DNA of 23,550 bases, taken from assembly GCA_019419645.1 (NCBI GenBank), contig DXZN01000027.1, forward strand, positions 1 through 23,550. Direction: 5' to 3'. Below are positions 15,491 to 22,544 of the stretch, piece after piece. The notes beneath the pieces are model-generated. The model searched no databases. It was not told the origin of the DNA and was given only the letters and a program-made list of their open reading frames with translations. How positions within the stretch are numbered: the stretch's first letter is position 1; each line of letters opens with the position of its first letter. This DNA is from Collinsella sp. Its GTDB lineage: Bacteria > Actinomycetota > Coriobacteriia > Coriobacteriales > Coriobacteriaceae. The position numbers and the translations under genes are program-made.

Positions 15491-16701
15491 GCACCCGCGA
15501 TCTGGTCCAAGAAGCCCTTCACTCGCTCGAGGCCAACAAGGGACGCAGCCTGCTCACCATCCTGGGCATTGTCATCGGCATCGCCTCGGTTATCGCCATG
15601 ACTTCGCTCATCGGCGGCATCCAAAACAGCCTGGTAAACAGCCTGGGCCTCAACGCAGCTCGTATGGTACAGATCTATTCGTCCCAAGAACTCACCGATT
15701 CGGATGTGGAAAAGCTTCGCAAACTGGTGCCGCAGATTGAGCAGATCGGCATCGTCGATAGCGCCTATTCCGAGTACAAGGTCGGGGATAAAAGCTATAC
15801 CGTCATGGCACACGGCGTCGATAGCGACATGCTCGATGCCGTGGGCGCCAGCAAGCTCGTTGCGGGACGTGTCTATTCACAGGCAGAGTCTCAATCAGGC
15901 TCGCGCGTGGCGCTCATCAGCCGCGGCGGCGCCGATCAGCTTTACGGCAACGAACAGGACGCACTGGGGAAAACCATCAAGGTGTCCAACGGCGAGGTGC
16001 AGATTGTAGGCGTGATTGATGGCGGCAGCGACTCCATGGGCTCGCTCACGCTGTATATGCCCCGCGAAACCATCTCCGGCCTGTTTGGCGACGAGAATCC
16101 TTCATTTCCCAGCGTGACGGCACTTGCCGCCGAGGGCACAGACATGGACGAGCTCTGCAAGACCATCGAGTCTAAGGTGCGCGCGATGAAGGGCATCTCG
16201 GAGGATGATGAGTACGACAGCGTATCGGCGACCTCCATGAAAAGCGCCATCGATGCACTCAACTCGTTTATGGGCGCCTTCTCGCTCATCATGGGCGCTG
16301 TCGCCAGTATCTCACTGCTTGTCGGCGGAATCGGCATTATGAATATGATGCTTACCAACGTGACTGAGCGCATCTGCGAGATCGGTATTCGCCGTGCCTT
16401 GGGCGCCAGTCGCCGCGATATCACCGCGCAGTTTTTGGCCGAGTCCTCGGCGCTGTGCGTCACCGGTGGCCTGCTGGGTGTCCTGATTGGCTATCTGCTG
16501 GCCTGGGGCCTCGCGATGTTTGCCGCAGGATCAGGGGTTCTCAACGAGCTCGGTGCCAGTGGGGAGATCACACCGAGCTTTTCAATCGCCACGGTGCTGC
16601 TGGCCTTCGGCGTCTCCGTCGGCATCGGCGTAATCTTTGGCTTCTACCCCGCTCGCCGCGCGGCAAAGCTCAACCCGGTGGAGTGCCTACGCTACCAGTA
16701 A
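15487..16701 (+). CDS. ABC transporter permease (MacB/FtsX family)
   Basis: A 404-aa membrane subunit. The first helix lies in GRSLLTILGIVIGIASVIAM (about 19-38). A large extracellular MacB_PCD-like domain (about 45-255) follows. Three C-terminal helices form the FtsX domain, including VGGIGIMNMMLTNVTERICE and the end motif GFYPARRAAKLNPVECLRYQ, typical of MacB permeases. An AAAGGAG ribosome site lies 7 nt before the ATG, and the start overlaps the ATPase stop by 4 nt. Such systems export peptides, antibiotics or lipoproteins; the substrate cannot be read from sequence. The stop codon lies inside the first copy of a 21-bp tandem duplication. Confidence 0.95.
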   Translation: MSTRDLVQEALHSLEANKGRSLLTILGIVIGIASVIAMTSLIGGIQNSLVNSLGLNAARMVQIYSSQELTDSDVEKLRKLVPQIEQIGIVDSAYSEYKVGDKSYTVMAHGVDSDMLDAVGASKLVAGRVYSQAESQSGSRVALISRGGADQLYGNEQDALGKTIKVSNGEVQIVGVIDGGSDSMGSLTLYMPRETISGLFGDENPSFPSVTALAAEGTDMDELCKTIESKVRAMKGISEDDEYDSVSATSMKSAIDALNSFMGAFSLIMGAVASISLLVGGIGIMNMMLTNVTERICEIGIRRALGASRRDITAQFLAESSALCVTGGLLGVLIGYLLAWGLAMFAAGSGVLNELGASGEITPSFSIATVLLAFGVSVGIGVIFGFYPARRAAKLNPVECLRYQ

Positions 16702-16732
16702 GCCACCACCAGCTACCAGTAAGCCACCACCA
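16691..16732. repeat. 21-bp perfect tandem duplication over the permease stop codon
   Basis: The 21 bases at 16691-16711 are repeated exactly at 16712-16732. The first copy contains the last codons and TAA stop of the permease, so the protein is unchanged and the duplication extends the 3' flank. The third 67-bp palindrome starts 4 nt after it. Confidence 0.9.
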
Positions 16733-16735
16733 ACA

Positions 16736-16802
16736 AGTTGCGGTGAATTAGGGACTGAATATGCTATCTAGCAGCAAAAACAGACACTATTTCACCGCAA
16801 CT
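16736..16802. repeat. 67-bp palindromic element, copy 3
   Basis: The left arm at 16736-16749 (one mismatch from copies 1 and 2) pairs with the right arm at 16789-16802, which is identical to the other copies. The length is again exactly 67 bp, and AGGGACTG just inside the left arm resembles copy 2. The rest of the centre differs. It lies between the convergent permease and cobalamin clusters, abutting the IS21 relic. Confidence 0.82.
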
Positions 16803-16812
16803 TATTGAAGGG

Positions 16813-16920
16813 CTGTTTGCGCCAGTTCTGGGCGTCGTCCTCGAGCTATTGATGGATGACGGGCTTGTACGGGTCGAGCTTGCTCGGGACGCTCCTCCTC
16901 GCGGGCGGGAGGGTGCGCAG
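16813..16920 (-). pseudogene. Relic of an IS21-family transposase (IstA-like)
   Basis: One minus-strand frame reads PPARRSVPSKLDPYKPVIHQ, a TAG at 16848-16846, then LEDDAQNWRKQ. This resembles the segment just after the helix-turn-helix of IS21 IstA transposases, where SKLDPYKP is followed by a Trp-Leu-Glu stretch and RKQ. The TAG probably replaces that Trp (TGG to TAG). Only about 36 codons remain. The match stops after RKQ, about 10 nt before the third palindrome, and the other end runs up to the cobK stop. The identification is from memory of the family; a protein search of the fragment would settle it. Confidence 0.65.
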
Positions 16921-16933
16921 GCGCGGCAAGCGC

Positions 16934-17707
16934 CTAGCGCGCGAACTCCCGTAAGAGCGCGTCTTCCACTTCCCGAAGCGAAAGGGCCCCGCTTCCCTCG
17001 GCGGGACGGGTGACCACGATGCAGCGCGCTCCCACGTCGCGCGCGGCGGCGAGCTTCTCGGCCGTGCCGCCTACGGTTCCCGAGTCCTTGGTCACAAGCC
17101 ACTGGGCGCCCACCTGCCGAAGCATCGCCTCGTTGAGCTCGCGGGTGAAGGGCCCCTGCATGCCGATGACGTGCGACGGCGAAAACCCCGCGTCGATGCA
17201 CTTCGTTATAGCACCGGGCAGCGGGAGCACACGCACGAAGAAGCGCTCCGCGAAATCGGCGACGCGCGTGTAGGGAGCAAGCTCCTTGCTCCCCGTCGTG
17301 AGAAGCGCGCGACCCGGGTTCTCGGAGAGAAAGCGCGCCGCGCAGGCGATCGACGCGACCGGCACGACGCCTTTGGGCAGCGCCTCGACCGGGCGCGCAA
17401 GGCGCAGGCATCGTGCACCCACGGCGAGCGAAGCGGCCCGGATGTTGCCGCTTGCGAGCGTAGCGAAGGGGTGCGTGGCGTCGACAACGATGTACGCGCC
17501 GGAAAGCTCGCGCTCCATGTCGGCATCGTCGAGCCTGCCCGCATGCACCTCGATGCCCGGAAGCTCGCCCAAAAGCTCGCCTCCGTACTCGGTTGCCGCG
17601 TAGGCACGGGCGGGGATGCCCGCCCTGCTCGCCCATTCGCACAGAAGGCGGCCCTCGGTGGTGCCGGCGAAGATGCGCAGCGCCAGCGCGGATGCGGGGG
17701 CCGTCAC
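16934..17707 (-). CDS. cobK: Precorrin-6A/cobalt-precorrin-6A reductase
   Basis: A 257-aa NAD(P)H-dependent reductase (CobK/CbiJ) that reduces a macrocycle double bond of (cobalt-)precorrin-6A. The N-terminal LRIFAGTTEGRLLCEWA is the family signature. VVDATHPFA and a C-terminal LVTKDSGTVGGTAEKLAAA also fit. The start is the GTG at 17707, which overlaps the cbiC stop as GTGA (4 nt); the open frame runs far upstream, but only inside cbiC. The ribosome site is weak, consistent with translation coupled to cbiC. It is the last gene of the cobalamin run, followed directly by the IS21 relic. Whether the pathway is the cobalt-early (cbi) or cobalt-late type cannot be decided from this gene. Confidence 0.9.
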   Translation of the reverse strand: MTAPASALALRIFAGTTEGRLLCEWASRAGIPARAYAATEYGGELLGELPGIEVHAGRLDDADMERELSGAYIVVDATHPFATLASGNIRAASLAVGARCLRLARPVEALPKGVVPVASIACAARFLSENPGRALLTTGSKELAPYTRVADFAERFFVRVLPLPGAITKCIDAGFSPSHVIGMQGPFTRELNEAMLRQVGAQWLVTKDSGTVGGTAEKLAAARDVGARCIVVTRPAEGSGALSLREVEDALLREFAR

Positions 17708-18345
17708 TTCGGGCCGCCTGTGCGCGTGATCTGGTAGAGCAGCGCGTTCATAATGGCGGCCGCCACGGTCGAACCGCCCTTGCGACCCCTCGCGACGATG
17801 GCCGGAACGCGTCGTGCGAGTAGCTCCTCTTTCGCCTCGACCACGTTCACAAACCCGACCGGCACCCCAACGACGAGCGCGGGCGCGATCTTCCCCGCGT
17901 CCATGAGCTCGGCGAGGCGCAGAAGTGCTGTGGGAGCGTTGCCGACGGCCACGATGAGCGGACCCTCGATGCCGCAAGCTTTGTCCATGCTCGCAACGGC
18001 GCGAGTCGTGCCCGCAGCGCGCGCAGCCGCGGCGACATCAGGGTCGGCCATGAAGCACACGGCCTTGCAGCCGAGCTTCGCGAGCGCGGGCTTGCTTATG
18101 CCTGCGAGCGCCATGTTCGTGTCGGTGAGCACCGTGGCCCCTGCGCGCAGTGCGTCGAGCGCACAGTGCGCGGCGTCATGGGTGAACACGAGGGAATCGG
18201 CGTACGAGAAGTCGGCAGTGGTATGGATGACGCGCTTCACGACGGACTCTTCGAGCGGCGGGAACGTGCGGCCGCCGAGCTCTTCGGTGATAATCTCGAA
18301 GCTGCGCCGCTCGATGTCGCCGGGCGCCATCTCCTTGGAATCCAT
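17704..18345 (-). CDS. cbiC: Precorrin-8X/cobalt-precorrin-8 methylmutase
   Basis: A 213-aa enzyme that moves a methyl group from C11 to C12 of the corrin ring, giving hydrogenobyrinic or cobyrinic acid. The catalytic His is His41 in KRVIHTTADFSYAD. Other family stretches are TVLTDTNMALAGI, VGNAPTALLRL and VGVPVGFVNVVEAKEEL. Length is typical. The ATG at 18345 follows the adenosyltransferase TAG with no gap, and AAGGAG lies 11 nt upstream inside that gene. A second ATG at codon 6 is directly preceded by another AAGGAG but with no spacing. Its stop overlaps cobK by 4 nt. Alanine codons here are richer in GCG than in sdaA. Confidence 0.95.
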   Translation of the reverse strand: MDSKEMAPGDIERRSFEIITEELGGRTFPPLEESVVKRVIHTTADFSYADSLVFTHDAAHCALDALRAGATVLTDTNMALAGISKPALAKLGCKAVCFMADPDVAAAARAAGTTRAVASMDKACGIEGPLIVAVGNAPTALLRLAELMDAGKIAPALVVGVPVGFVNVVEAKEELLARRVPAIVARGRKGGSTVAAAIMNALLYQITRTGGPK

Positions 18346-18861
18346 CTAGTACTCCACTCCTTCCCTTGCACATATCCCCTGCTCGTAGGGATGTTTCTCG
18401 CACCGCATCTCGGTTATGTAGTCGGCCTTCTCCACGATCTTGCGGGAAGGCGCGCGCCCGGTGAGCGCTACTTCGACGCCGCGCGCGGACATATCGAGCG
18501 CGCGGTCCACGAGCGCCTCGTCGACAAGCCCCTTCGAAAGCGCGTCGAGCGCCTCGTCGAGCACGAGCAGTCCCTCTTGCGCGCCCTCGAGCTCGGCGAG
18601 CGCGGAAGCGAGGTTCCCATCGTGCAGCTCGCACGTCGCGGCAAGTTCTTCCGACGTCATCGACCAGGTAAACTTGTCCGACACCTTCCCCGCGAACACG
18701 GGCACGCCGAAATGCTCGGCGAGCAGGCGCACCTCCCCGCTTTCGCCGTCTTTCAGGAACTGCACGACGACGACGCGGCGGCCTGCAGCGAGCATGCGAA
18801 GGGCGAGGCCCATCGCCGCCGTGGTCTTGCCTTTGCCGTCGCCATGATACACGTGGATCAT
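18346..18861 (-). CDS. cobO: Cob(I)alamin/corrinoid adenosyltransferase
   Basis: A 171-aa ATP-dependent enzyme of the CobA/CobO/BtuR family that attaches the 5'-deoxyadenosyl group to the cobalt of corrinoids. The P-loop GDGKGKTT (7-14) is at the very N-terminus. VVVVQFLKDG, LLVLDEALDAL (Walker B-like) and the C-terminal KHPYEQGICAREGVEY are characteristic. The ATG at 18861 has GGAGG about 4 nt upstream and overlaps the cbiP stop by 4 nt (ATGA); longer frames only read into cbiP. The next gene, cbiC, starts directly after its stop. It could serve both synthesis and salvage of corrinoids. The Salmonella name cobA is avoided because it denotes another enzyme elsewhere. Confidence 0.94.
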   Translation of the reverse strand: MIHVYHGDGKGKTTAAMGLALRMLAAGRRVVVVQFLKDGESGEVRLLAEHFGVPVFAGKVSDKFTWSMTSEELAATCELHDGNLASALAELEGAQEGLLVLDEALDALSKGLVDEALVDRALDMSARGVEVALTGRAPSRKIVEKADYITEMRCEKHPYEQGICAREGVEY

Positions 18862-20357
18862 ACGCCCTCCTCGATAATGCGGTAGACATACTCCATGTCG
18901 AGCGCCCCGCGCACGACGTCGGCCAGGCGGTCGAACTCGCGCGCACGGTGATCGGCCGCGGACGCCGCGCCCGCAGCACCCACGACGCTCTCGGGCAGGC
19001 CGCGCATGCGCGCGAGCGAGCGCGCGAGGGCGAGCGCCACCCCCGGTTCGTCGAACAGGCCGTGGAGATAGGTTCCGAACACGTTTCCGCAGGCCGCGCC
19101 TTCTGGTTTGCCGCCAATCGTGCCCGCAGGAGCGCAGGAGACGGTCGTTTCGCCGTCGTGAATCTCGTACCCGCGCGCCATCATGCCGTTCCACACCGAG
19201 AACGCGCCTTGGGCGCCCGTGATGCGCAGTGCCGACTGGGCGAGGCGCTTTTCCTCCTTGAAAACCGTACTTGCAGGGATGAGCCCGAGCCCGCGCGCGG
19301 TGCCAGCGCCTTCCCTGCCGTGCGGGTCGGAAAGCTCGTCTCCCAAAAGCTGGTAGCCTCCGCATATGCCGAGCACCGGCGTGCCCGCGCCCGAAAGCGC
19401 GCGTACACAGGCTCCGATGCCGCTAGCCGCAAGCCAACGCGCGTCGTCGAGCGTAGTCTTCGAGCCGGGAAGCACCACCAGGTCGGGTCGGCCCAGATCG
19501 GTCGTCGAGGAAACGTAGCGCACGCCCACGCCGGGCACGCGCGAAAGCGGGTCGAAGTCGGTGAAGTTCGACAGATGCGGAAGACGCACGACGGCGACGT
19601 CGATGACGCCGCGCGCCTCGCGGGCAGATAGGCGCGGCGCGAGCGAGTCCTCGTCGTCCAGGTCAAGCGTGAGATACGGCACGACCCCCACGACGGGAAC
19701 CCCGCACATCTTCTCGAGCGGGGCCAAACCCGGGCGCAGGATTTCCACATCGCCGCGGAACTTGTTCACCACAAGCCCCCGCAAAAGCGCGCGGTCCTCG
19801 GGCGCAAGGAGCGCGACCGTGCCGTAGAGCTGGGCAAATACCCCGCCCGGGTCGATGTCGCCCGCAAGCAGCACGGGGGAGGACACGGCGCGCGCGAGCC
19901 CCATGTTGACGATGTCATTTTCGGCAAGGTTGATTTCGGCGGGGCTGCCGGCGCCCTCGATGACGATGACGTCGTTTTCCTCCGCGAGCGAATCGAACGC
20001 CTCCAAAATCTGCGGCATGAGCGCCTTCTTTCGCGCGAAGTAGTCCCTCGCAGCGAAGGCTCCCTGCGCCTTGCCGGCCACGATGAGCTGGCTTCGGTGG
20101 CAGCTTTCGGGCTTGAGCAGGATGGGGTTCATGCGCACGTCGGGCGCGATGCCGCACGCCTCGGCCTGCATGATCTGGGCGCGCCCCATCTCGAGCCCGT
20201 CGGCCGTGACGCCGCTGTTGAGTGCCATGTTCTGGCTCTTGAAGGGAGTCACGCGCAGGCCGTCCTGCGAAAGCACGCGGCACAGCCCCGCCGCGAGCAG
20301 GCTCTTCCCCGCGTTCGACATGGTGCCCTGGATCATGATGGGCTTGGCCCTACCCAC
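18858..20357 (-). CDS. cbiP: Cobyric acid synthase
   Basis: A 499-aa glutamine-dependent amidotransferase (CbiP/CobQ) that adds four amide groups to adenosylcobyrinic acid diamide. The N-terminal synthetase domain starts PIMIQGTMSNAGKSLLAAGL, followed by PFKSQNMALNS and IEGAGSPAEINL. The C-terminal class I glutaminase domain has nucleophile Cys332 in GICGGYQLLG and His432 in TYLHGLFDEP. The GTG at 20357 is chosen because AAGGAGG lies 9 nt upstream and it gives the usual short N-terminus; the frame is open 79 codons further, but inside the preceding gene, with a basic, unlike-family sequence. It overlaps the upstream gene by 8 nt and cobO by 4 nt. Confidence 0.95.
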   Translation of the reverse strand: MGRAKPIMIQGTMSNAGKSLLAAGLCRVLSQDGLRVTPFKSQNMALNSGVTADGLEMGRAQIMQAEACGIAPDVRMNPILLKPESCHRSQLIVAGKAQGAFAARDYFARKKALMPQILEAFDSLAEENDVIVIEGAGSPAEINLAENDIVNMGLARAVSSPVLLAGDIDPGGVFAQLYGTVALLAPEDRALLRGLVVNKFRGDVEILRPGLAPLEKMCGVPVVGVVPYLTLDLDDEDSLAPRLSAREARGVIDVAVVRLPHLSNFTDFDPLSRVPGVGVRYVSSTTDLGRPDLVVLPGSKTTLDDARWLAASGIGACVRALSGAGTPVLGICGGYQLLGDELSDPHGREGAGTARGLGLIPASTVFKEEKRLAQSALRITGAQGAFSVWNGMMARGYEIHDGETTVSCAPAGTIGGKPEGAACGNVFGTYLHGLFDEPGVALALARSLARMRGLPESVVGAAGAASAADHRAREFDRLADVVRGALDMEYVYRIIEEGV

Positions 20358-21573
20358 GGGTATCGACCTCCTTCGCCAAGCCTCGGCCATCCGCGCCCGC
20401 CATAGCGCCGCTGAAAGAAGCGCCGCCCCGTTCGTCGGGTTCGCCTTCGCCCGATGCGTCTTCCGCCCGAAGCGCACGGCCGAACGCCATCGCAAGCCGG
20501 GCGTTCTCCTTGCGCGTACGCACCGCGACGCGGCACCAGAAACGGGACAGTACCGAAAACGAGTCGCACGTGCGGACCAAAACCCCCTGATCATACAGGC
20601 GCTCGGGGATGTCTTTCGCCGGCGTGCGGACTAAAAGGAAGTTCGCATCCGACGGCACGACGGAAAGCCCGAGCGAGGAGAGCTCGTGGGAAAGCCACGC
20701 TCGCTCGCCCTCCAATACATCGCGCGTGCGCAAGACGTATTCGACGTCTTCCAGGGCGGCGATACCCGCGGCCTCGGCGACCGAAGAGACGGGCCACGCC
20801 TGCCCCGCCCGGCGAATCCCCTCGATGAGTTGGGCGTTTCCGCTGATCAGATATCCCAACCGCAACCCCGCCATTCCGTAGAGCTTGGTGAACGCGGAGA
20901 GCACGGCCACATGGCGCGAACACGCGGCGCGTGCGGCCACGCTCCTTTCGCGGGCGTCGGGCGCAAATCCGAGGAAGCACTCGTCCACGACGAGCAGCGC
21001 GCCCACCTGCTCGCAGCGGCAAGCCGCGGCCTCGATCACGCTGGGGTCGACGAGGCGCCCCGTCGGGTTGTTCGGATTGCAGAGGTACGCCACGTCTCCC
21101 GGCCCCTCGATCGCGCGGGCGAAGGAGGCGGGCACGTCGAAGTCGTCCGCTTCGGAGAGCGGGAACTCCTGCACGCATGCGCCGTAGTACGATGCCGCCT
21201 CCGCATATTCAGAGAACGTCGGCGCGCACACGACGATGCGTTTCGGGCGCACCGCCGCGGCGAGCCGCCAGATGATGTCGGACGCGCCCGCGCCGCAGAC
21301 GATAGTATCTTCGGGAATGCCCTGGTCGCGCGCTAGCGCGCGAACGAGGGCGCGGCTTTCCCTATCGGGGTAGGCGTCGATTCGAGAAAGCGCCTTGCAA
21401 GCTGCGGCGACGGCGCGCGGCGAGGGGCCTGCCGGATTCACGTTCACCGAGAAGTCAATGAGGTCGGAGGCACCCCCTTCGCAAGCGATGCCGAGCGATT
21501 GCGCGCTGCCCCCATGCGTGCGGGCGCGCAGGATTCCCCCGGCAGCCCGGGGCGCGGCGTGGTCTTTCCTCAT
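20350..21573 (-). CDS. cobD: L-threonine-O-3-phosphate decarboxylase-type PLP enzyme
   Basis: A 407-aa fold-type I PLP enzyme related to histidinol-phosphate aminotransferase. In this setting it should make (R)-1-amino-2-propanol phosphate, the linker between corrin ring and lower ligand. The PLP lysine is Lys230 in SAFTKLYGMAGLRLGY. CNPNNPTGR (165-173), VVDECFLGF and DFSVNVNPAGPS (from 40) match CobD proteins. The ATG at 21573 overlaps the cbiB stop by 4 nt (ATGA). The last 37 or so residues are a Gly/Ala/Glu/Asp-rich tail that looks disordered and carries the cbiP ribosome site in its DNA. HisC is the main alternative, but the neighbours and the NVNP motif favour CobD. Confidence 0.88.
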   Translation of the reverse strand: MRKDHAAPRAAGGILRARTHGGSAQSLGIACEGGASDLIDFSVNVNPAGPSPRAVAAACKALSRIDAYPDRESRALVRALARDQGIPEDTIVCGAGASDIIWRLAAAVRPKRIVVCAPTFSEYAEAASYYGACVQEFPLSEADDFDVPASFARAIEGPGDVAYLCNPNNPTGRLVDPSVIEAAACRCEQVGALLVVDECFLGFAPDARERSVAARAACSRHVAVLSAFTKLYGMAGLRLGYLISGNAQLIEGIRRAGQAWPVSSVAEAAGIAALEDVEYVLRTRDVLEGERAWLSHELSSLGLSVVPSDANFLLVRTPAKDIPERLYDQGVLVRTCDSFSVLSRFWCRVAVRTRKENARLAMAFGRALRAEDASGEGEPDERGGASFSGAMAGADGRGLAKEVDTRG

Positions 21574-22544
21574 GCCATCGCCCCCACGGCGAGCACGACC
21601 GCCGCGCGCGCGGCGCCGAAGACGACGAGCGCGCATACGGACGCGGCGAGCATGAGCCTTGTCGCCCGGGCGATGTCGCCCCACTCGATTTCGCGGGACG
21701 CGTCGCCTATCGTCGGTTTCTCAACGAGCTTGCCGAAATACACCGCGGGTCCTGCCAGGCGCAGTCCGAGCGCACCCGCGCACGCCGACTCGGTCTGCGC
21801 CGCGTTCGGGCTCGCATGGCGACGCCTGTCGCGGCGCCAGATGCGCGCCGCCCCGCGCGCGTCGAGCCCGACGATCGGGCACACGGCGATCATGAACAGG
21901 GCCGATAACCGCGAGGGAATCCAGTTCACCGCATCGTCGAGGCGCGCCGAGGCGCAGCCGAAGTCGATGTAGCGCTCGTTTTTGTAGCCCACCATGCTGT
22001 CGAGCGTGTTCACCGCCTTGTACGCCATGCCCAAAGGCGCACCCCCGATCATAAGGTAGAAAAGCGGCGCGATGACACCGTCGCTCGCGTTCTCCGCCAC
22101 CGTTTCCACGGCGGCGCGCGCGACGCCCTGCTCGTCGAGAACAGACGTGTCACGTCCCACGATGAGCCCGACGGCTTCGCGCGCCGCGACAAGTCCGCCC
22201 TTCGAGAACGCGCGGGCAACGGCCAGGCTCTGGCGGCGCAGCTCGCATGCCGCGAGAATCTGATAGCTCGCCCATGCCTCGGCCACGAAGCGCAAGCCGG
22301 AGTGAACCATGCCGCAAAGATGCAGGATTCCCCAGGTCAAAAGCCCACACGCAAGCGGAAGCGCCACGGCGAGCACAAGCCCTGCGGCGCGCGTGCCCGC
22401 GGACGTTTGCGGGAATGCGCCCCGCAGGCGGCCTTCGGCCCACGCGATCGCGCGCCCCATGGCGACGACGGGATGGGGAAGCCAGCGCGGGTCGCCGAAG
22501 GCAAGGTCGGCCGCGAACCCGGCGGCGACGGCAAGAATCGTCAT
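21570..22544 (-). CDS. cbiB: Adenosylcobinamide-phosphate synthase
   Basis: A 324-aa integral membrane enzyme (CbiB, also called CobD in Pseudomonas nomenclature) that joins the aminopropanol linker to adenosylcobyric acid. The N-terminal FAADLAFGDPRWLPHPVVAMGR is diagnostic. So is the conserved region at 145-210, with ETVAENASDGVIAPLFY, AYKAVNTLDSMVGYKNERY and DDAVNWIPSRL. Hydrophobic helices lie near 1-15, 53-80, 158-175, 213-226 and at the C-terminus. The ATG at 22544 shares one base with the upstream stop (TGATG); an adjacent GTG at 22547 is also possible. Its product feeds the nucleotide loop steps, and the next gene encodes the linker enzyme that supplies its co-substrate. Confidence 0.94.
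   Translation of the reverse strand: MTILAVAAGFAADLAFGDPRWLPHPVVAMGRAIAWAEGRLRGAFPQTSAGTRAAGLVLAVALPLACGLLTWGILHLCGMVHSGLRFVAEAWASYQILAACELRRQSLAVARAFSKGGLVAAREAVGLIVGRDTSVLDEQGVARAAVETVAENASDGVIAPLFYLMIGGAPLGMAYKAVNTLDSMVGYKNERYIDFGCASARLDDAVNWIPSRLSALFMIAVCPIVGLDARGAARIWRRDRRRHASPNAAQTESACAGALGLRLAGPAVYFGKLVEKPTIGDASREIEWGDIARATRLMLAASVCALVVFGAARAAVVLAVGAMA

Noticed and set aside
16934..17977. Long minus-strand frame extending cobK upstream to 347 residues
   Set aside because: The extra N-terminal part is the cbiC gene read in another frame, Arg-rich and unlike the family. The GTG at 17707, overlapping the cbiC stop, gives the expected start.
18346..19365. Long frame extending the adenosyltransferase to 339 residues
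   Set aside because: The extension is an out-of-frame reading of cbiP. The P-loop of this family lies at the N-terminus, as it does with the ATG at 18861.
20358..20594. N-terminal extension of cbiP by 79 residues
   Set aside because: It lies inside the CobD-type gene, has a shadow-like basic composition, and the strong AAGGAGG site serves the GTG at 20357.
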